A DNA stretch of 64,000 nucleotides from Halalkalibacter oceani (lineage in GTDB: Bacteria; Bacillota; Bacilli; Bacillales; Bacillaceae_D): the NCBI RefSeq assembly GCF_023715605.1, contig NZ_JAMBOL010000007.1:104437-168436 (forward strand), given 5' to 3'. This document shows positions 44,530 to 52,976 of the stretch, piece after piece. Below the pieces are notes generated by a model. The model was given only the letters and a program-made list of their open reading frames with translations, had not been told where the DNA came from and did not search any database. Position 1 is the stretch's first letter. The number at the start of each line of letters is the position of its first letter. Position numbers and translations under genes: made by a program.

Positions 44530-45360
44530 CTATCCCTTTACCGCCCCTCCAGATAAGCCTTTCACAACACGCTCTTGGGCAAGAATAAACAACAGCAGTA
44601 CAGGCAAGCTGGCCAATGCCAAAGCGGCCATTAGGCCAGGCACATTTATCGAGAACTCGCCATAAAAATTTTGCAGCCCTAGCGGCAATGTCATATTGCT
44701 AGGCGTTTGAATGAGAATCAGCGCAAAGATAAACTCTGTCCAAAGAAAAACAAAATTGTAAATGACAATTGTAGAAATCGCCGGAACCACATTCGGAAAA
44801 ATGATTTTGGAAAAGATCCGCCAATGACTCGCTCCATCAATTTGCGCTGCTTCTTCCAGCTCCCTTGGGATTTCCTGCATAAATTGAGTCAGAATGAACA
44901 CCGAGATTGGCAGGCTGAAGGCAACGTACGGGCCAAGTAACGCCAGCAGCGTATCATAAATTCCAAAGTTGTTCGTCATGACAAAGATAGGAATTAATGT
45001 GGCGTGAATTGGCAGCATCATTCCCGCTACAAAGAGCAAAAACAAAGGACGATTCAGCTTAAATTTGATCCGGCTCAGTGGATAGCTTGTTAAAGCAGCA
45101 ATAAAGACGACTATAATAACCGCGGCAGTGGTAATAATTAGACTGTTCACAAAATAGCTTGTTAATCCCATATCAAACACAGATACATAATGCTCGATTG
45201 TGAATGACTGGGGAAAAATGGAGAACGGATTCGCAAAGAACTCATCCATGCTTTTAAATGACGTACCGAGCATAAAGACGAAGGGATAGACAGTAAACAG
45301 CAATAATAAGACTGCCAAAACATAAAGAAGGATTCTTTTCAGCATTTCAACTGGTCTCAT
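44530..45360 (-). CDS. Carbohydrate ABC transporter permease (MalG type)
   Basis: 276 aa with six membrane segments. The permease signature reads LEEAAQIDGASHWRIFSKI in the second half. The ATG overlaps the preceding permease gene by four bases. It is the last gene of the ThuA/Gfo/Idh operon. As in the uronate locus, no ATPase gene accompanies it. Confidence 0.9.
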   Translation of the reverse strand: MRPVEMLKRILLYVLAVLLLLFTVYPFVFMLGTSFKSMDEFFANPFSIFPQSFTIEHYVSVFDMGLTSYFVNSLIITTAAVIIVVFIAALTSYPLSRIKFKLNRPLFLLFVAGMMLPIHATLIPIFVMTNNFGIYDTLLALLGPYVAFSLPISVFILTQFMQEIPRELEEAAQIDGASHWRIFSKIIFPNVVPAISTIVIYNFVFLWTEFIFALILIQTPSNMTLPLGLQNFYGEFSINVPGLMAALALASLPVLLLFILAQERVVKGLSGGAVKG

Positions 45361-46289
45361 AGCACTGCCCCCCGTTTTTTCCGTCGATACTCGAACACTT
45401 GAATGATCAGTACACTAATAAAGGCCAGAATGAACATCATTGCTGCAATCGTGCTCGCATAGCCCATATTGAAATGAATAAACCCTTGCTTGAACATATA
45501 GGTTCCTACTATTTCCGTCGCATTCCCTGGTCCCCCGCCTGTCATAATATAGAAGATGTCAAATGCTTTTAAGGAACCGACAATCGCCAGAATAGAAGAA
45601 GTCACGATAGTTGGAATCAGCGCTGGAAATGTAATCGAGAAAAACTTCTGTATCCCATTTGCTCCATCAATCTCTGCTGCTTCATACAATTCATCCGGAA
45701 TGCCGACCATTGCGGCTTTGAATAAGATCATATAAAACGGCGCAAATTGCCAAATAATAACAATTAATACAGCAATCAGTGCCGTATTTTGATCTGCCAG
45801 CCAGGCAACAGGCTCTACTCCAAACCATTGAACAACCTGGTTCATTGGACCATTTATTGGATCATACATAAAGATCCATAGCAAGCCGATCGCCACCGTC
45901 GACATCAAATACGGCAGGAAATACAACACATTCAAAAGTTTAATCCCTTTAATTGGACTGAATAACACTAACGCCATAAGCAGGCCTAAGGGGATCTGAA
46001 TGAAAACAGAGGCTAAGATCAGCATCATGTTATTTTGCAGGGCCGACCAAAATGTTTGGTCGGCAAACAAGACCGTATAGTTTTGTAATCCGATGAAGGT
46101 CCGCTCTCCCTGGCCGCCGCTCCAGCTAAAGAGACTGTATTGAAACGTCGCAACAATTGGATAAAGAATAAAAACCGAATAAACAAGCAGCGCTGGCAAA
46201 ATGAAAAGCGCTATCGTAATGGCTTTTTTCTGTTTCTGCTTTTTTGCTTGTTTTACAATCGCTGCTTCTGTACGTAGCACAGTATTCAT
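45357..46289 (-). CDS. Sugar ABC transporter permease (MalF type)
   Basis: 310 aa. Short basic cytoplasmic N-terminus (KQAKKQKQKKA), then six membrane segments; EAA loop LYEAAEIDGANGIQKFF. The segment MTGGGPGNATEIVGTYMFKQG is typical of oligosaccharide permeases. ATG after GAAGGGG. Works with the MalG-type partner and the binding lipoprotein upstream. Confidence 0.9.
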   Translation of the reverse strand: MNTVLRTEAAIVKQAKKQKQKKAITIALFILPALLVYSVFILYPIVATFQYSLFSWSGGQGERTFIGLQNYTVLFADQTFWSALQNNMMLILASVFIQIPLGLLMALVLFSPIKGIKLLNVLYFLPYLMSTVAIGLLWIFMYDPINGPMNQVVQWFGVEPVAWLADQNTALIAVLIVIIWQFAPFYMILFKAAMVGIPDELYEAAEIDGANGIQKFFSITFPALIPTIVTSSILAIVGSLKAFDIFYIMTGGGPGNATEIVGTYMFKQGFIHFNMGYASTIAAMMFILAFISVLIIQVFEYRRKKRGAVL

Positions 46290-46351
46290 TAGATATCCCC
46301 TTCTTTATCGTAGAATAAGTGTAAATAGGGATGGCGCGTCTCATCCGCGGT

Positions 46352-47644
46352 CTACTCTAACTCTTCCTGAGCCTTGCTTTCCATTTGCGCCGCTGCTTCT
46401 TCCGGTGTCATCGTCAATCCTAAAATTTCCTGTGTTGTATCCTTATGCAACTCCCCTAAAGCCGGCGGAAGTACCTGATCATAAGGAAACTGGATTGAAT
46501 TGGCCTCGCCGATCAACTCCATAAACGTTTGCACATATGGATCACTGCTTTCTATTCCCAGCAACGCCACTGCTGTACCCGTCCGATCAACAAATGCCTG
46601 GGCCGTTTCTACGCTCGTCAGTTCCTTGACAAGTTCAACAGCCAGGTCAGCATGCTCGGCGTTTTCAGAAACCGACCATACCGGGGATGCTCCCGCACTA
46701 ATATTGGAAGGATCGCCTTCACCCTCTGAGAGCGCCGGGAAGTTAAAAACTCCCATTTTTTCTTCAAAGTCTGGGCTTTCGTCCCGCATGTTATTTACAA
46801 AACCGCTTGTCATCAACATCATCGCTGCCTGCCCTGAATACATCAGCTGCCGCCCCTGACCTGCATCATAGGAAATGCCATTAAAGCCCGGGTTAAAGGC
46901 ATTTCGTTCTACCAGCTCCTGAATATACACTCCTGCCTGAACGTAGGCAGGGTCATCAAAGCCTCTTCCTTCGCGGTGATACGCTTCAAGAAAAAGATTC
47001 TCCCCGGCGAGCCTGTCAGCCAAATACATTAAGAAGAAAGCACCTGGCCACTTCGGCTGATTCGCTAAAGCGATGGGAATGACATTATTTTCATTTAACA
47101 CATCAATGATCGTCAGTAATTCATCATACGTTTCAGGTACCTCCAAATGATGTTCAGCAAAAATATCTTTATTGTAGTAGAAGACATAAGGAGATAATCC
47201 GAGCGGCAACCCATAAACGTTTCCATCATACGTGGAATTGTCTAAAGCCACTTCAGCAAATTGACTAAAATCAATATCCTCATCATTTAAATTTTTCACC
47301 TGACCGGATTGAACGAACTCCTCAAGCCAGCCTCCTCCCCAGCTGTGAAAAACATCCGGCGGATTCCCCCCTGACATCGCAACGACCATCCTCTGCTTAT
47401 AATCGTCGTTCGGAATTTGCAGAACGTTGACTTGCACATCCGAATGCTTCTCTTCAAACCGGGCAACAGCCTCCATATAAACCTCTTCTCTCACACCAGG
47501 ATCAATATGCCAAAAATCAATGACCTTCTTATCGCCATTTTGCTCACTCGACTCCGGGGTACTGCTCCCTTCATCACTTGGGGAGCACGCTGCAACAACA
47601 AGCAAAATGACCAAAGCACCGAACAACAAATGGAATTTCTTCAT
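46352..47644 (-). CDS. Extracellular sugar-binding lipoprotein
   Basis: 430 aa. Lipobox VAAC (Cys 20) after a hydrophobic core, then a serine/glutamate-rich linker and a family 1 binding domain (VIDFWHIDPGVREEVYME, then NPPDVFHSWGGGWLEEFV). Seven bases after the Gfo/Idh gene. The substrate is unknown; context suggests a glucoside or disaccharide that is oxidised at C3 after import. Confidence 0.88.
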   Translation of the reverse strand: MKKFHLLFGALVILLVVAACSPSDEGSSTPESSEQNGDKKVIDFWHIDPGVREEVYMEAVARFEEKHSDVQVNVLQIPNDDYKQRMVVAMSGGNPPDVFHSWGGGWLEEFVQSGQVKNLNDEDIDFSQFAEVALDNSTYDGNVYGLPLGLSPYVFYYNKDIFAEHHLEVPETYDELLTIIDVLNENNVIPIALANQPKWPGAFFLMYLADRLAGENLFLEAYHREGRGFDDPAYVQAGVYIQELVERNAFNPGFNGISYDAGQGRQLMYSGQAAMMLMTSGFVNNMRDESPDFEEKMGVFNFPALSEGEGDPSNISAGASPVWSVSENAEHADLAVELVKELTSVETAQAFVDRTGTAVALLGIESSDPYVQTFMELIGEANSIQFPYDQVLPPALGELHKDTTQEILGLTMTPEEAAAQMESKAQEELE

Positions 47645-47650
47645 TCATCA

Positions 47651-48769
47651 TCATTCCTTTACTTTTTTGATAGCGCTTTCAAATCCGGCCTGTTTTTTCT
47701 CTTCCGGCAACGGTTTAGGAATATCACACTGATTCTTCACTGTATAATGCCGTCCTTCCTCTGCTGCTCTATGGAAGCCATGCATCACTTCAAGTACATG
47801 CAGCCCGACATTTCCATTCGCCCGGTGCTCACGATTCTCTCTTATCGCTGTGACAAGATCTAATACGCCTAGCCCACGCGCATTATAATCATAAGAATGT
47901 GTCAATTCTACTTCCATCCATTCTTCTTCCCCCTGCTTTTTCACATATACCGGCCCTCCAAAACGATTTGGATCAGGGACGCGCAGCACCCCCTTCGTCC
48001 CGAAAATTTCAATATTCGGGTAGTCAGTTTTGGCAAATGTATCAAAGCTTGTAATCAGCGTTCCAATGACTCCGTTTTGAAATTCAATCGTCCCGGCCAA
48101 ATAGGTTGGTGTTTCCACAGGAATTTTTTCGCCATATTTTGGTTCGCTCGTAATGACTCTTTCTGAATAGGCTTTGGAGGCAGAGCAGGTCACTCGCTTC
48201 ATCGGACCGAGAAGCTGAACAAATGCCGTTAAGTAATAAGGCCCCATATCGAACATCGGACCACCGCCCCGTTCGTAAAAAAATGCCGGATCGGGGTGCC
48301 ACCACTCATGTCCAGGTCTCAGCATAAATCCAGTGACAGCAAGCGGCCGACCAATAGCCCCTTCGTCAATTAGCTTTTTACACGTTTGAATGCCAGCTCC
48401 CAAAAACGTATCCGGAGCCGAACCAATTCGCAAACCTTTCTGCGCGGCAAGAGCGACAAGCTCCTCTCCCTCGTCAAGCTCGGCCGCTAATGGTTTTTCC
48501 ACGTAGACATGCTTACCTGCTTCAAGCACACGCCGGCTAACTTCAGCATGAACCTTTGGAATCGTCAAATTAATGACAACCTCAATTTCCTGATCCGCTA
48601 ACAGCTCTTCGACCGTGTAAACAAAAGGAATTCCGAATTTCTTTGCTTGCTGCTCTGCCTTAGTCCGATGTAAATCAGCACAAGCTTTTACGTCTATTTC
48701 AGCAAATGATTGACAGTTCTCAAGGTAGATGCTGCTAATATTCCCACATCCGATCACTCCAATTTTCAT
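47651..48769 (-). CDS. Gfo/Idh/MocA oxidoreductase, ThuB-like by context
   Basis: About 372 aa. Rossmann start MKIGVIGCGNISSIYLENC, GKHVYVEKPLAAELDEG with the catalytic lysine, and a substrate domain with GGGPMFDMGPYYLTAF. Directly downstream of a ThuA-domain gene; in rhizobia ThuA and the Gfo/Idh protein ThuB act together in trehalose oxidation to the 3-keto form. That role is inferred here from the gene pair. The ATG at 48769 is favoured over the upstream TTG. Confidence 0.83.
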   Translation of the reverse strand: MKIGVIGCGNISSIYLENCQSFAEIDVKACADLHRTKAEQQAKKFGIPFVYTVEELLADQEIEVVINLTIPKVHAEVSRRVLEAGKHVYVEKPLAAELDEGEELVALAAQKGLRIGSAPDTFLGAGIQTCKKLIDEGAIGRPLAVTGFMLRPGHEWWHPDPAFFYERGGGPMFDMGPYYLTAFVQLLGPMKRVTCSASKAYSERVITSEPKYGEKIPVETPTYLAGTIEFQNGVIGTLITSFDTFAKTDYPNIEIFGTKGVLRVPDPNRFGGPVYVKKQGEEEWMEVELTHSYDYNARGLGVLDLVTAIRENREHRANGNVGLHVLEVMHGFHRAAEEGRHYTVKNQCDIPKPLPEEKKQAGFESAIKKVKE

Positions 48770-48784
48770 CGTCAACCCGCCCCC

Positions 48785-49435
48785 TTATCGTGTCGCCCAG
48801 ACCATTCCGTTTCGCATTAAGGTAATGACTTCCGGCATATTCACCGTTTTTGCCACATGTCCCAGAGAACAGTAATAGACCTTTCCCTTCCCCCAGCGTT
48901 TCGTCCAAACGACAGGCATCTCAACCTCGCCATTTGCCTCATGTGGCCCTTCACTAATTGGAAACTTTGTCGTCGCATGAACCTTTACAGCAGGGTCAAC
49001 ATGCATATAATACTGCTCAGAAACGACGGTAAAATCATTGATTCCTTCGGTAAGCGGGTGGTCTTGATCAAGAATCCGGACTTGATATTCAACAAATTCA
49101 TTGCCCGGGTGTGCTACCCATTGACCTCCCACCATAAATTGATAATCCACTGCCATCCGAAAGCTGTCTCCCATTCCTCCGTGCAACCCGGCCAGCCCTG
49201 TACCGGCGGCAACAGCGTCAAGGAGAGGCTGAAGCTGCTCCTTCGTGATCGTGCCCTGTGTCCAATTCGGCACGATTAAGTCATAGCCCGTTAGCTCAGC
49301 CTTTTCTAACGTTTCCAATGTATCCGTTATATCAACCTCATACGTTTCCTGCTTTAAAATGCCGGCCAGAATCTCAGCTACTTCAGCAGGCTCATGACCT
49401 TCCCAGCCTCCTTGGAATATCAATGCCTTTTTCAT
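48785..49435 (-). CDS. ThuA-domain protein
   Basis: About 216 aa, glutamine-amidotransferase-like fold of the ThuA family. Marks: ALIFQGGWEGHEPAEVA at the start, DLIVPNWTQGTIT, GLAGLHGGMGDSFR and the late YCSLGHVAKTVNMPEV, with the conserved histidines of the family. ThuA proteins accompany 3-keto-sugar metabolism. GTG/ATG start with AGGAGG upstream. Ten to sixteen bases before the Gfo/Idh gene it probably partners. Confidence 0.82.
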   Translation of the reverse strand: MKKALIFQGGWEGHEPAEVAEILAGILKQETYEVDITDTLETLEKAELTGYDLIVPNWTQGTITKEQLQPLLDAVAAGTGLAGLHGGMGDSFRMAVDYQFMVGGQWVAHPGNEFVEYQVRILDQDHPLTEGINDFTVVSEQYYMHVDPAVKVHATTKFPISEGPHEANGEVEMPVVWTKRWGKGKVYYCSLGHVAKTVNMPEVITLMRNGMVWATR

Positions 49436-49467
49436 CACCAGTTCCTCCTACTCCTACATGAACATTC

Positions 49468-50529
49468 TTATTTGACTTGATTTCGTTGAGAGCTCTCCCG
49501 AATGAGCAGCCTTGTTTCCAGCTTCTCTTGAAACAGCTTCATGTGTGGAGCGGCCAGTTGATTAACAAGCCGCTGGACAGATCGTTTGCCCATTTCGAAA
49601 AAGGGAACATGAACGCTTGATAAAGCCGGATCACACATCGCGGAAGCATCGGAGTCATCATATCCAACAACCGCTATATCAGCTCCCGGCTTGATCCCAA
49701 GCTCCTTCATCCGCTGCATAAGACCAATCGCCATTCTGTCATTAGCAACCGCAATACCGTCATACAGCTGACCTGATAACAGATCATCTGCCACCTTATA
49801 ACCACTCGTAAGACTGTATTGACCATAGAAAACCGCCTGTTCCTGTCCTGAAAGGCCGTGATCCTGTAAGGCTTTCTGATAGCCTTTCAAACGATCAAGA
49901 CTGTTCGAATAGGCAAGAGGTCCATTGAGAAAAGCGATGTTCTGACAGCCCTGCTCAATTAAATGAGTCACAGCAGCATAGCTGCCTGCCACATGCTCAG
50001 CGTCAATTTCACAAAATTGCTCACCGTCAAAATGTTGGTTGACCAGACAGAAAGGGAAGTCGGCATCCCTTAGCTCCCGCAGTGAATCCCTTTCTTCAGG
50101 TGAATCCTTCGCGCCTAATATAATCGCTGCATCAATCTTATGACTCAGAAAATATTTTTTGTAATCATACGGCTGGCCGACACGCTGAAATAATAGCAGC
50201 ATATCATAGCCCTCTTTTTCAATCGCCTCGCCAATCCCATTTAAAATCTCAGAAAAATAATAAACAGAAAACAGCTTCACCTTTGGTAAATAGGGTAAAA
50301 TCACCCCTATATTCCCGCTTTTACGTTTTGCAAAGTTTTTCGCCATCACATTTGGATAATAGTTTAGCGACTTGGCTGCTGCTAGAACTTTTTGCTTTGT
50401 ATGCTCCTTTACCGCATCCTGTTCACTGAAGACACGAGATACGGTTGCTTCTGATACTCCTGCCATTTTTGCGACATCTTTTCTCGTTGCGATTGTTGCT
50501 CTTCCTTTCTCGTATGTACCCGCGTTCAA
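49468..50529 (-). CDS. LacI-family transcription regulator
   Basis: About 353 codons. N-terminal helix-turn-helix ATRKDVAKMAGVSEATVSRVF, hinge region LNYYPNVMAKNFAKRKS, then a periplasmic-binding-protein-like sugar domain (NIGVILPYLPKV to the end). The start is odd: the only near-cognate start in front of the conserved residues is the TTG at 50529, which lacks a binding site, while the good AAAGGAAG site faces an ATC codon. A perfect LacI-type palindrome lies 3 bp upstream, which suggests autoregulation and control of the ThuA/ABC part of the operon. Confidence 0.85.
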   Translation of the reverse strand: MNAGTYEKGRATIATRKDVAKMAGVSEATVSRVFSEQDAVKEHTKQKVLAAAKSLNYYPNVMAKNFAKRKSGNIGVILPYLPKVKLFSVYYFSEILNGIGEAIEKEGYDMLLLFQRVGQPYDYKKYFLSHKIDAAIILGAKDSPEERDSLRELRDADFPFCLVNQHFDGEQFCEIDAEHVAGSYAAVTHLIEQGCQNIAFLNGPLAYSNSLDRLKGYQKALQDHGLSGQEQAVFYGQYSLTSGYKVADDLLSGQLYDGIAVANDRMAIGLMQRMKELGIKPGADIAVVGYDDSDASAMCDPALSSVHVPFFEMGKRSVQRLVNQLAAPHMKLFQEKLETRLLIRESSQRNQVK

Positions 50530-50531
50530 AT

Positions 50532-50549
50532 TTTGTACGCGCGTACAAA
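50532..50549. promoter_or_regulatory. Perfect 18-bp palindrome, probable LacI-type operator
   Basis: TTTGTACGCGCGTACAAA, a perfect inverted repeat with central CG as in LacI/GalR-family operators. It sits between the stop of the Gfo/Idh gene (50552) and the start of the LacI-type gene (50529), the natural place for internal control of the downstream genes. Confidence 0.65.
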
Positions 50550-50551
50550 TG

Positions 50552-51739
50552 TTAGCTGAATTTTGATTCTATTTCTGATATGGCGACCCATCTTTTCAAG
50601 CTTGCGGAACGCTCAACAGCTTCCAGCACAGCCTGGTTTTTCATACCATCAACAAAGTTCGGTGCTGGACTTTCCCCTTTCTCAAGTCCTTTTACTAATT
50701 CTACTACTAGATTGATAAAAGTATGTTCATAGCCAATAATATGTCCTGCCGGCCAGTAAGCAGCGGCAAATGGATGCCCCTCCTCCGTGCAGCTTATTGT
50801 TCTGAAGCCTTGAACATTGACTTCATCATCGTGAAAATAAACATCCAGTTCGTTCATTTTCTCCATATCCCAACGAACCGAGCCTTTTTCACCGTTAATT
50901 TCAAAGCGATTGCCGTTTCGATTTCCACCGGCAAAACGAGTCGCTTCAAAGGTCCCGATTGCCCCATTCTCAAAACGGGCGAGAAATAAACTGGCATCAT
51001 CGACATGTACTGGTCCTGTTTTTGAGCTTGACGCACTTCCGCTTAAGCCGGAACTTCCTTCAACAAGCGGCCGTTCCTTTATAAAGGTTTCCATTAATCC
51101 ACTAACCTCATTAAATTCCCCTACAAGAAATCTCGCTAGATCAATGCTGTGCGCAGCTAAATCGCCGTGCGCGCCTGAACCACACGCTTCCTTGGATAGC
51201 CGCCATACGAGTGGAAACTGCGGATCCATTATCCAGTCCTGCAAGTAAGTCGCGCGAATATGATAAATCCTTCCTAGACGCCCCGAATTGATCAAATTCT
51301 TGGCAAATTGCACAGCCGGAGCGAAACGGTAATTATGGTTGATCATGTGGAGGACATTATTTTTTTCAACGGCGGCCAGCATTCGCTTCGCCTGCTCCAA
51401 TGTCATCGCCAACGGCTTTTCACAAAACACATGCTTCCCGGCTTCAGCTGCCGCAATCGCAATTTCCGCATGACTGCTATTCGGGGTTACGATATCGATT
51501 AAATCAATATCGTCACGGGCGATCAGTGCTCTCCAGTCCGTTTCATAGCTGAGCCAGCCCATTTTTTCCGCCGCTTCCTTTACGGCAGCCTGATCGCGGC
51601 CGCAAATTGCCTGAAGAACCGGTTCAACCTGATTATCAAAATAAAAGGAAACATCGCGATACGCATGAGAGTGAGCCTTTCCCATAAACTTATAGCCGAC
51701 CATGCCGATTCTGATTTTACGCTTCTCTACACCCACCAC
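50552..51739 (-). CDS. Gfo/Idh/MocA family oxidoreductase
   Basis: 395 aa. IRIGMVGYKFMGKAHSHAYR at the N-terminus (nucleotide-binding fold), GKHVFCEKPLAMTLEQA, then GSGAHGDLAAHSIDLARFL with candidate catalytic D/H residues. GTG start after AGGAGGTGGAGAT, overlapping the isomerase gene by 13 bp. This second dehydrogenase of the operon is linked to the isomerase, the other to ThuA, so two oxidations or an oxidation plus reduction are likely. Confidence 0.84.
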   Translation of the reverse strand: MVGVEKRKIRIGMVGYKFMGKAHSHAYRDVSFYFDNQVEPVLQAICGRDQAAVKEAAEKMGWLSYETDWRALIARDDIDLIDIVTPNSSHAEIAIAAAEAGKHVFCEKPLAMTLEQAKRMLAAVEKNNVLHMINHNYRFAPAVQFAKNLINSGRLGRIYHIRATYLQDWIMDPQFPLVWRLSKEACGSGAHGDLAAHSIDLARFLVGEFNEVSGLMETFIKERPLVEGSSGLSGSASSSKTGPVHVDDASLFLARFENGAIGTFEATRFAGGNRNGNRFEINGEKGSVRWDMEKMNELDVYFHDDEVNVQGFRTISCTEEGHPFAAAYWPAGHIIGYEHTFINLVVELVKGLEKGESPAPNFVDGMKNQAVLEAVERSASLKRWVAISEIESKFS

Positions 51740-52695
51740 ATCTCCACCTCCTGTTTTTCAATAATGATGCTTTGTAAAAAGGAGATGGCTTTTTCGAGTC
51801 CTTCCAGATGATTCATCAATCCATCCTCATGCTCAATACTGATTGCTCCATCATAGCCGATCCTTTGCAATTCACTAATAATCTCTTTCCAAATCTCCTC
51901 CCCATGTCCGTACCCGACTGTTCTAAAAATCCACGAGCGGTTCGCCAGATCACGATAGCTTTTTAAATCGAGTACGCCGTTAAGCGCACTATTTTGCCGG
52001 TCAATTCTCGTATCTTTCGCATGAAAGTGAAAGAGAGCATTTTCCTTGCCCAGCTCCCGGATACAAGCGACCGGGTCCATCCCTTGCCAAAAGTAATGAC
52101 TCGGATCAAAGTTAGCGCCAATCTGAGTTCCGCATTCTGCTCTCAGCCTCAGCATCGTCTCCGTATTGTAAACGACAAAGCCCGGATGCGGCTCAATGGA
52201 CGCGCGTACATTTTGTTCCGCCAAAAACGCATTCTGCTCCTTCCAATACGGAATTACTTTCTTTTCCCATTGCCATTCGGAGACTTCAGCAAAATCATTT
52301 GGCCACGTGCACGTGTTCCATACCGGATACCGCGACTGCTCTGATTCACCAGGACATCCGGAAAACGTCACGACATTCTCAACCCCCAGCTTCGCTGCAA
52401 GCCTGACTGTATCAACGAAAGTCTGATGATCGTCCTGAGCCCGTTTGACGTTAGGGTGCAGAGGGTTCCCATGGCAGCTTAGCGCACTTATTTCCATACC
52501 GCGCGATTCAAATTCACGCTTAAAGGCTGCCAGCTTTTCTGGATTGGCAAGCAATTCAGTCGGGTTGCAATGCGCATTCCCCACAAAGCCTCCAGTCCCG
52601 ATTTCCACGGTATTTATTCCCTTCTTCTGCAAGTAATCAAGTACCTCGTGTAATGGTTCAGTGGCCAGCAACACGGCAAAAACTCCTACTTTCAT
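51727..52695 (-). CDS. Sugar phosphate isomerase/epimerase (AP endonuclease 2 fold)
   Basis: 322 aa, TIM barrel. Metal-ligand candidates: E in ASIEPHPGF, D/H in GANFDPSHYFWQG, H in FHFHAKDTR and E in AISIEHED. Such enzymes epimerise or isomerise sugars and keto-sugars, and relatives act as 3-keto-glycoside lyases. ATG after GGGGAGG. First gene of the operon, directly after the promoter at 52813-52841. Confidence 0.83.
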   Translation of the reverse strand: MKVGVFAVLLATEPLHEVLDYLQKKGINTVEIGTGGFVGNAHCNPTELLANPEKLAAFKREFESRGMEISALSCHGNPLHPNVKRAQDDHQTFVDTVRLAAKLGVENVVTFSGCPGESEQSRYPVWNTCTWPNDFAEVSEWQWEKKVIPYWKEQNAFLAEQNVRASIEPHPGFVVYNTETMLRLRAECGTQIGANFDPSHYFWQGMDPVACIRELGKENALFHFHAKDTRIDRQNSALNGVLDLKSYRDLANRSWIFRTVGYGHGEEIWKEIISELQRIGYDGAISIEHEDGLMNHLEGLEKAISFLQSIIIEKQEVEMWWV

Positions 52696-52791
52696 GTAAC
52701 CTCCCCTTCGCCTGCTTATTTATTTTATAGGGCTGCGGCTAAAAGGTTCTCAGCCTGCTCCTCTATAAACCTTGGAATGAACCTGATTTTT

Positions 52792-52805
52792 TGAAAGGGC
52801 TTTCA
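52792..52805. promoter_or_regulatory. cre-like site (CcpA) after the operon promoter
   Basis: TGAAAGGGCTTTCA deviates from the cre consensus only at one central base. It lies about 7-20 bp downstream of the -10 of the ThuA-operon promoter, a position where CcpA binding blocks transcription in the presence of glucose. Confidence 0.6.
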
Positions 52806-52812
52806 CATTTCT

Positions 52813-52841
52813 ATTCTAGCTGATCTTCCGAAAAAGTTCAA
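52813..52841 (-). promoter_or_regulatory. Sigma-A promoter of the isomerase/ThuA/ABC operon
   Basis: Minus-strand TTGAAC (52836-52841), 17 nt, TAGAAT (52813-52818). The -35 lies inside an inverted repeat AAAAGTT, 4 nt, AACTTTT (52832-52849), which may be the site of a second, pathway-specific regulator. Confidence 0.7.
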
Positions 52842-52912
52842 CAACTTTTCTGAATTTTTGAAATAAAATGATCAAATGCCGACAGCTTCACTTGCTTCAA
52901 GCCCACTGCTTA

Positions 52913-52954
52913 GAGGCTTGGCAAAAGGGAAAAACACCCCTTCGGCCAAGCCTC
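52913..52954. repeat. First hairpin of a composite repeat
   Basis: GAGGCTTGGC...GGCCAAGCCTC with an inner AAAGGG/CCCCTT pair. No compound hairpin is attached. It lies 22 bp beyond the stop of the hydroxylase gene and can act as its terminator. Confidence 0.6.
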
Positions 52955-52976
52955 GTCGACACTTCTGTCTCCTTTG

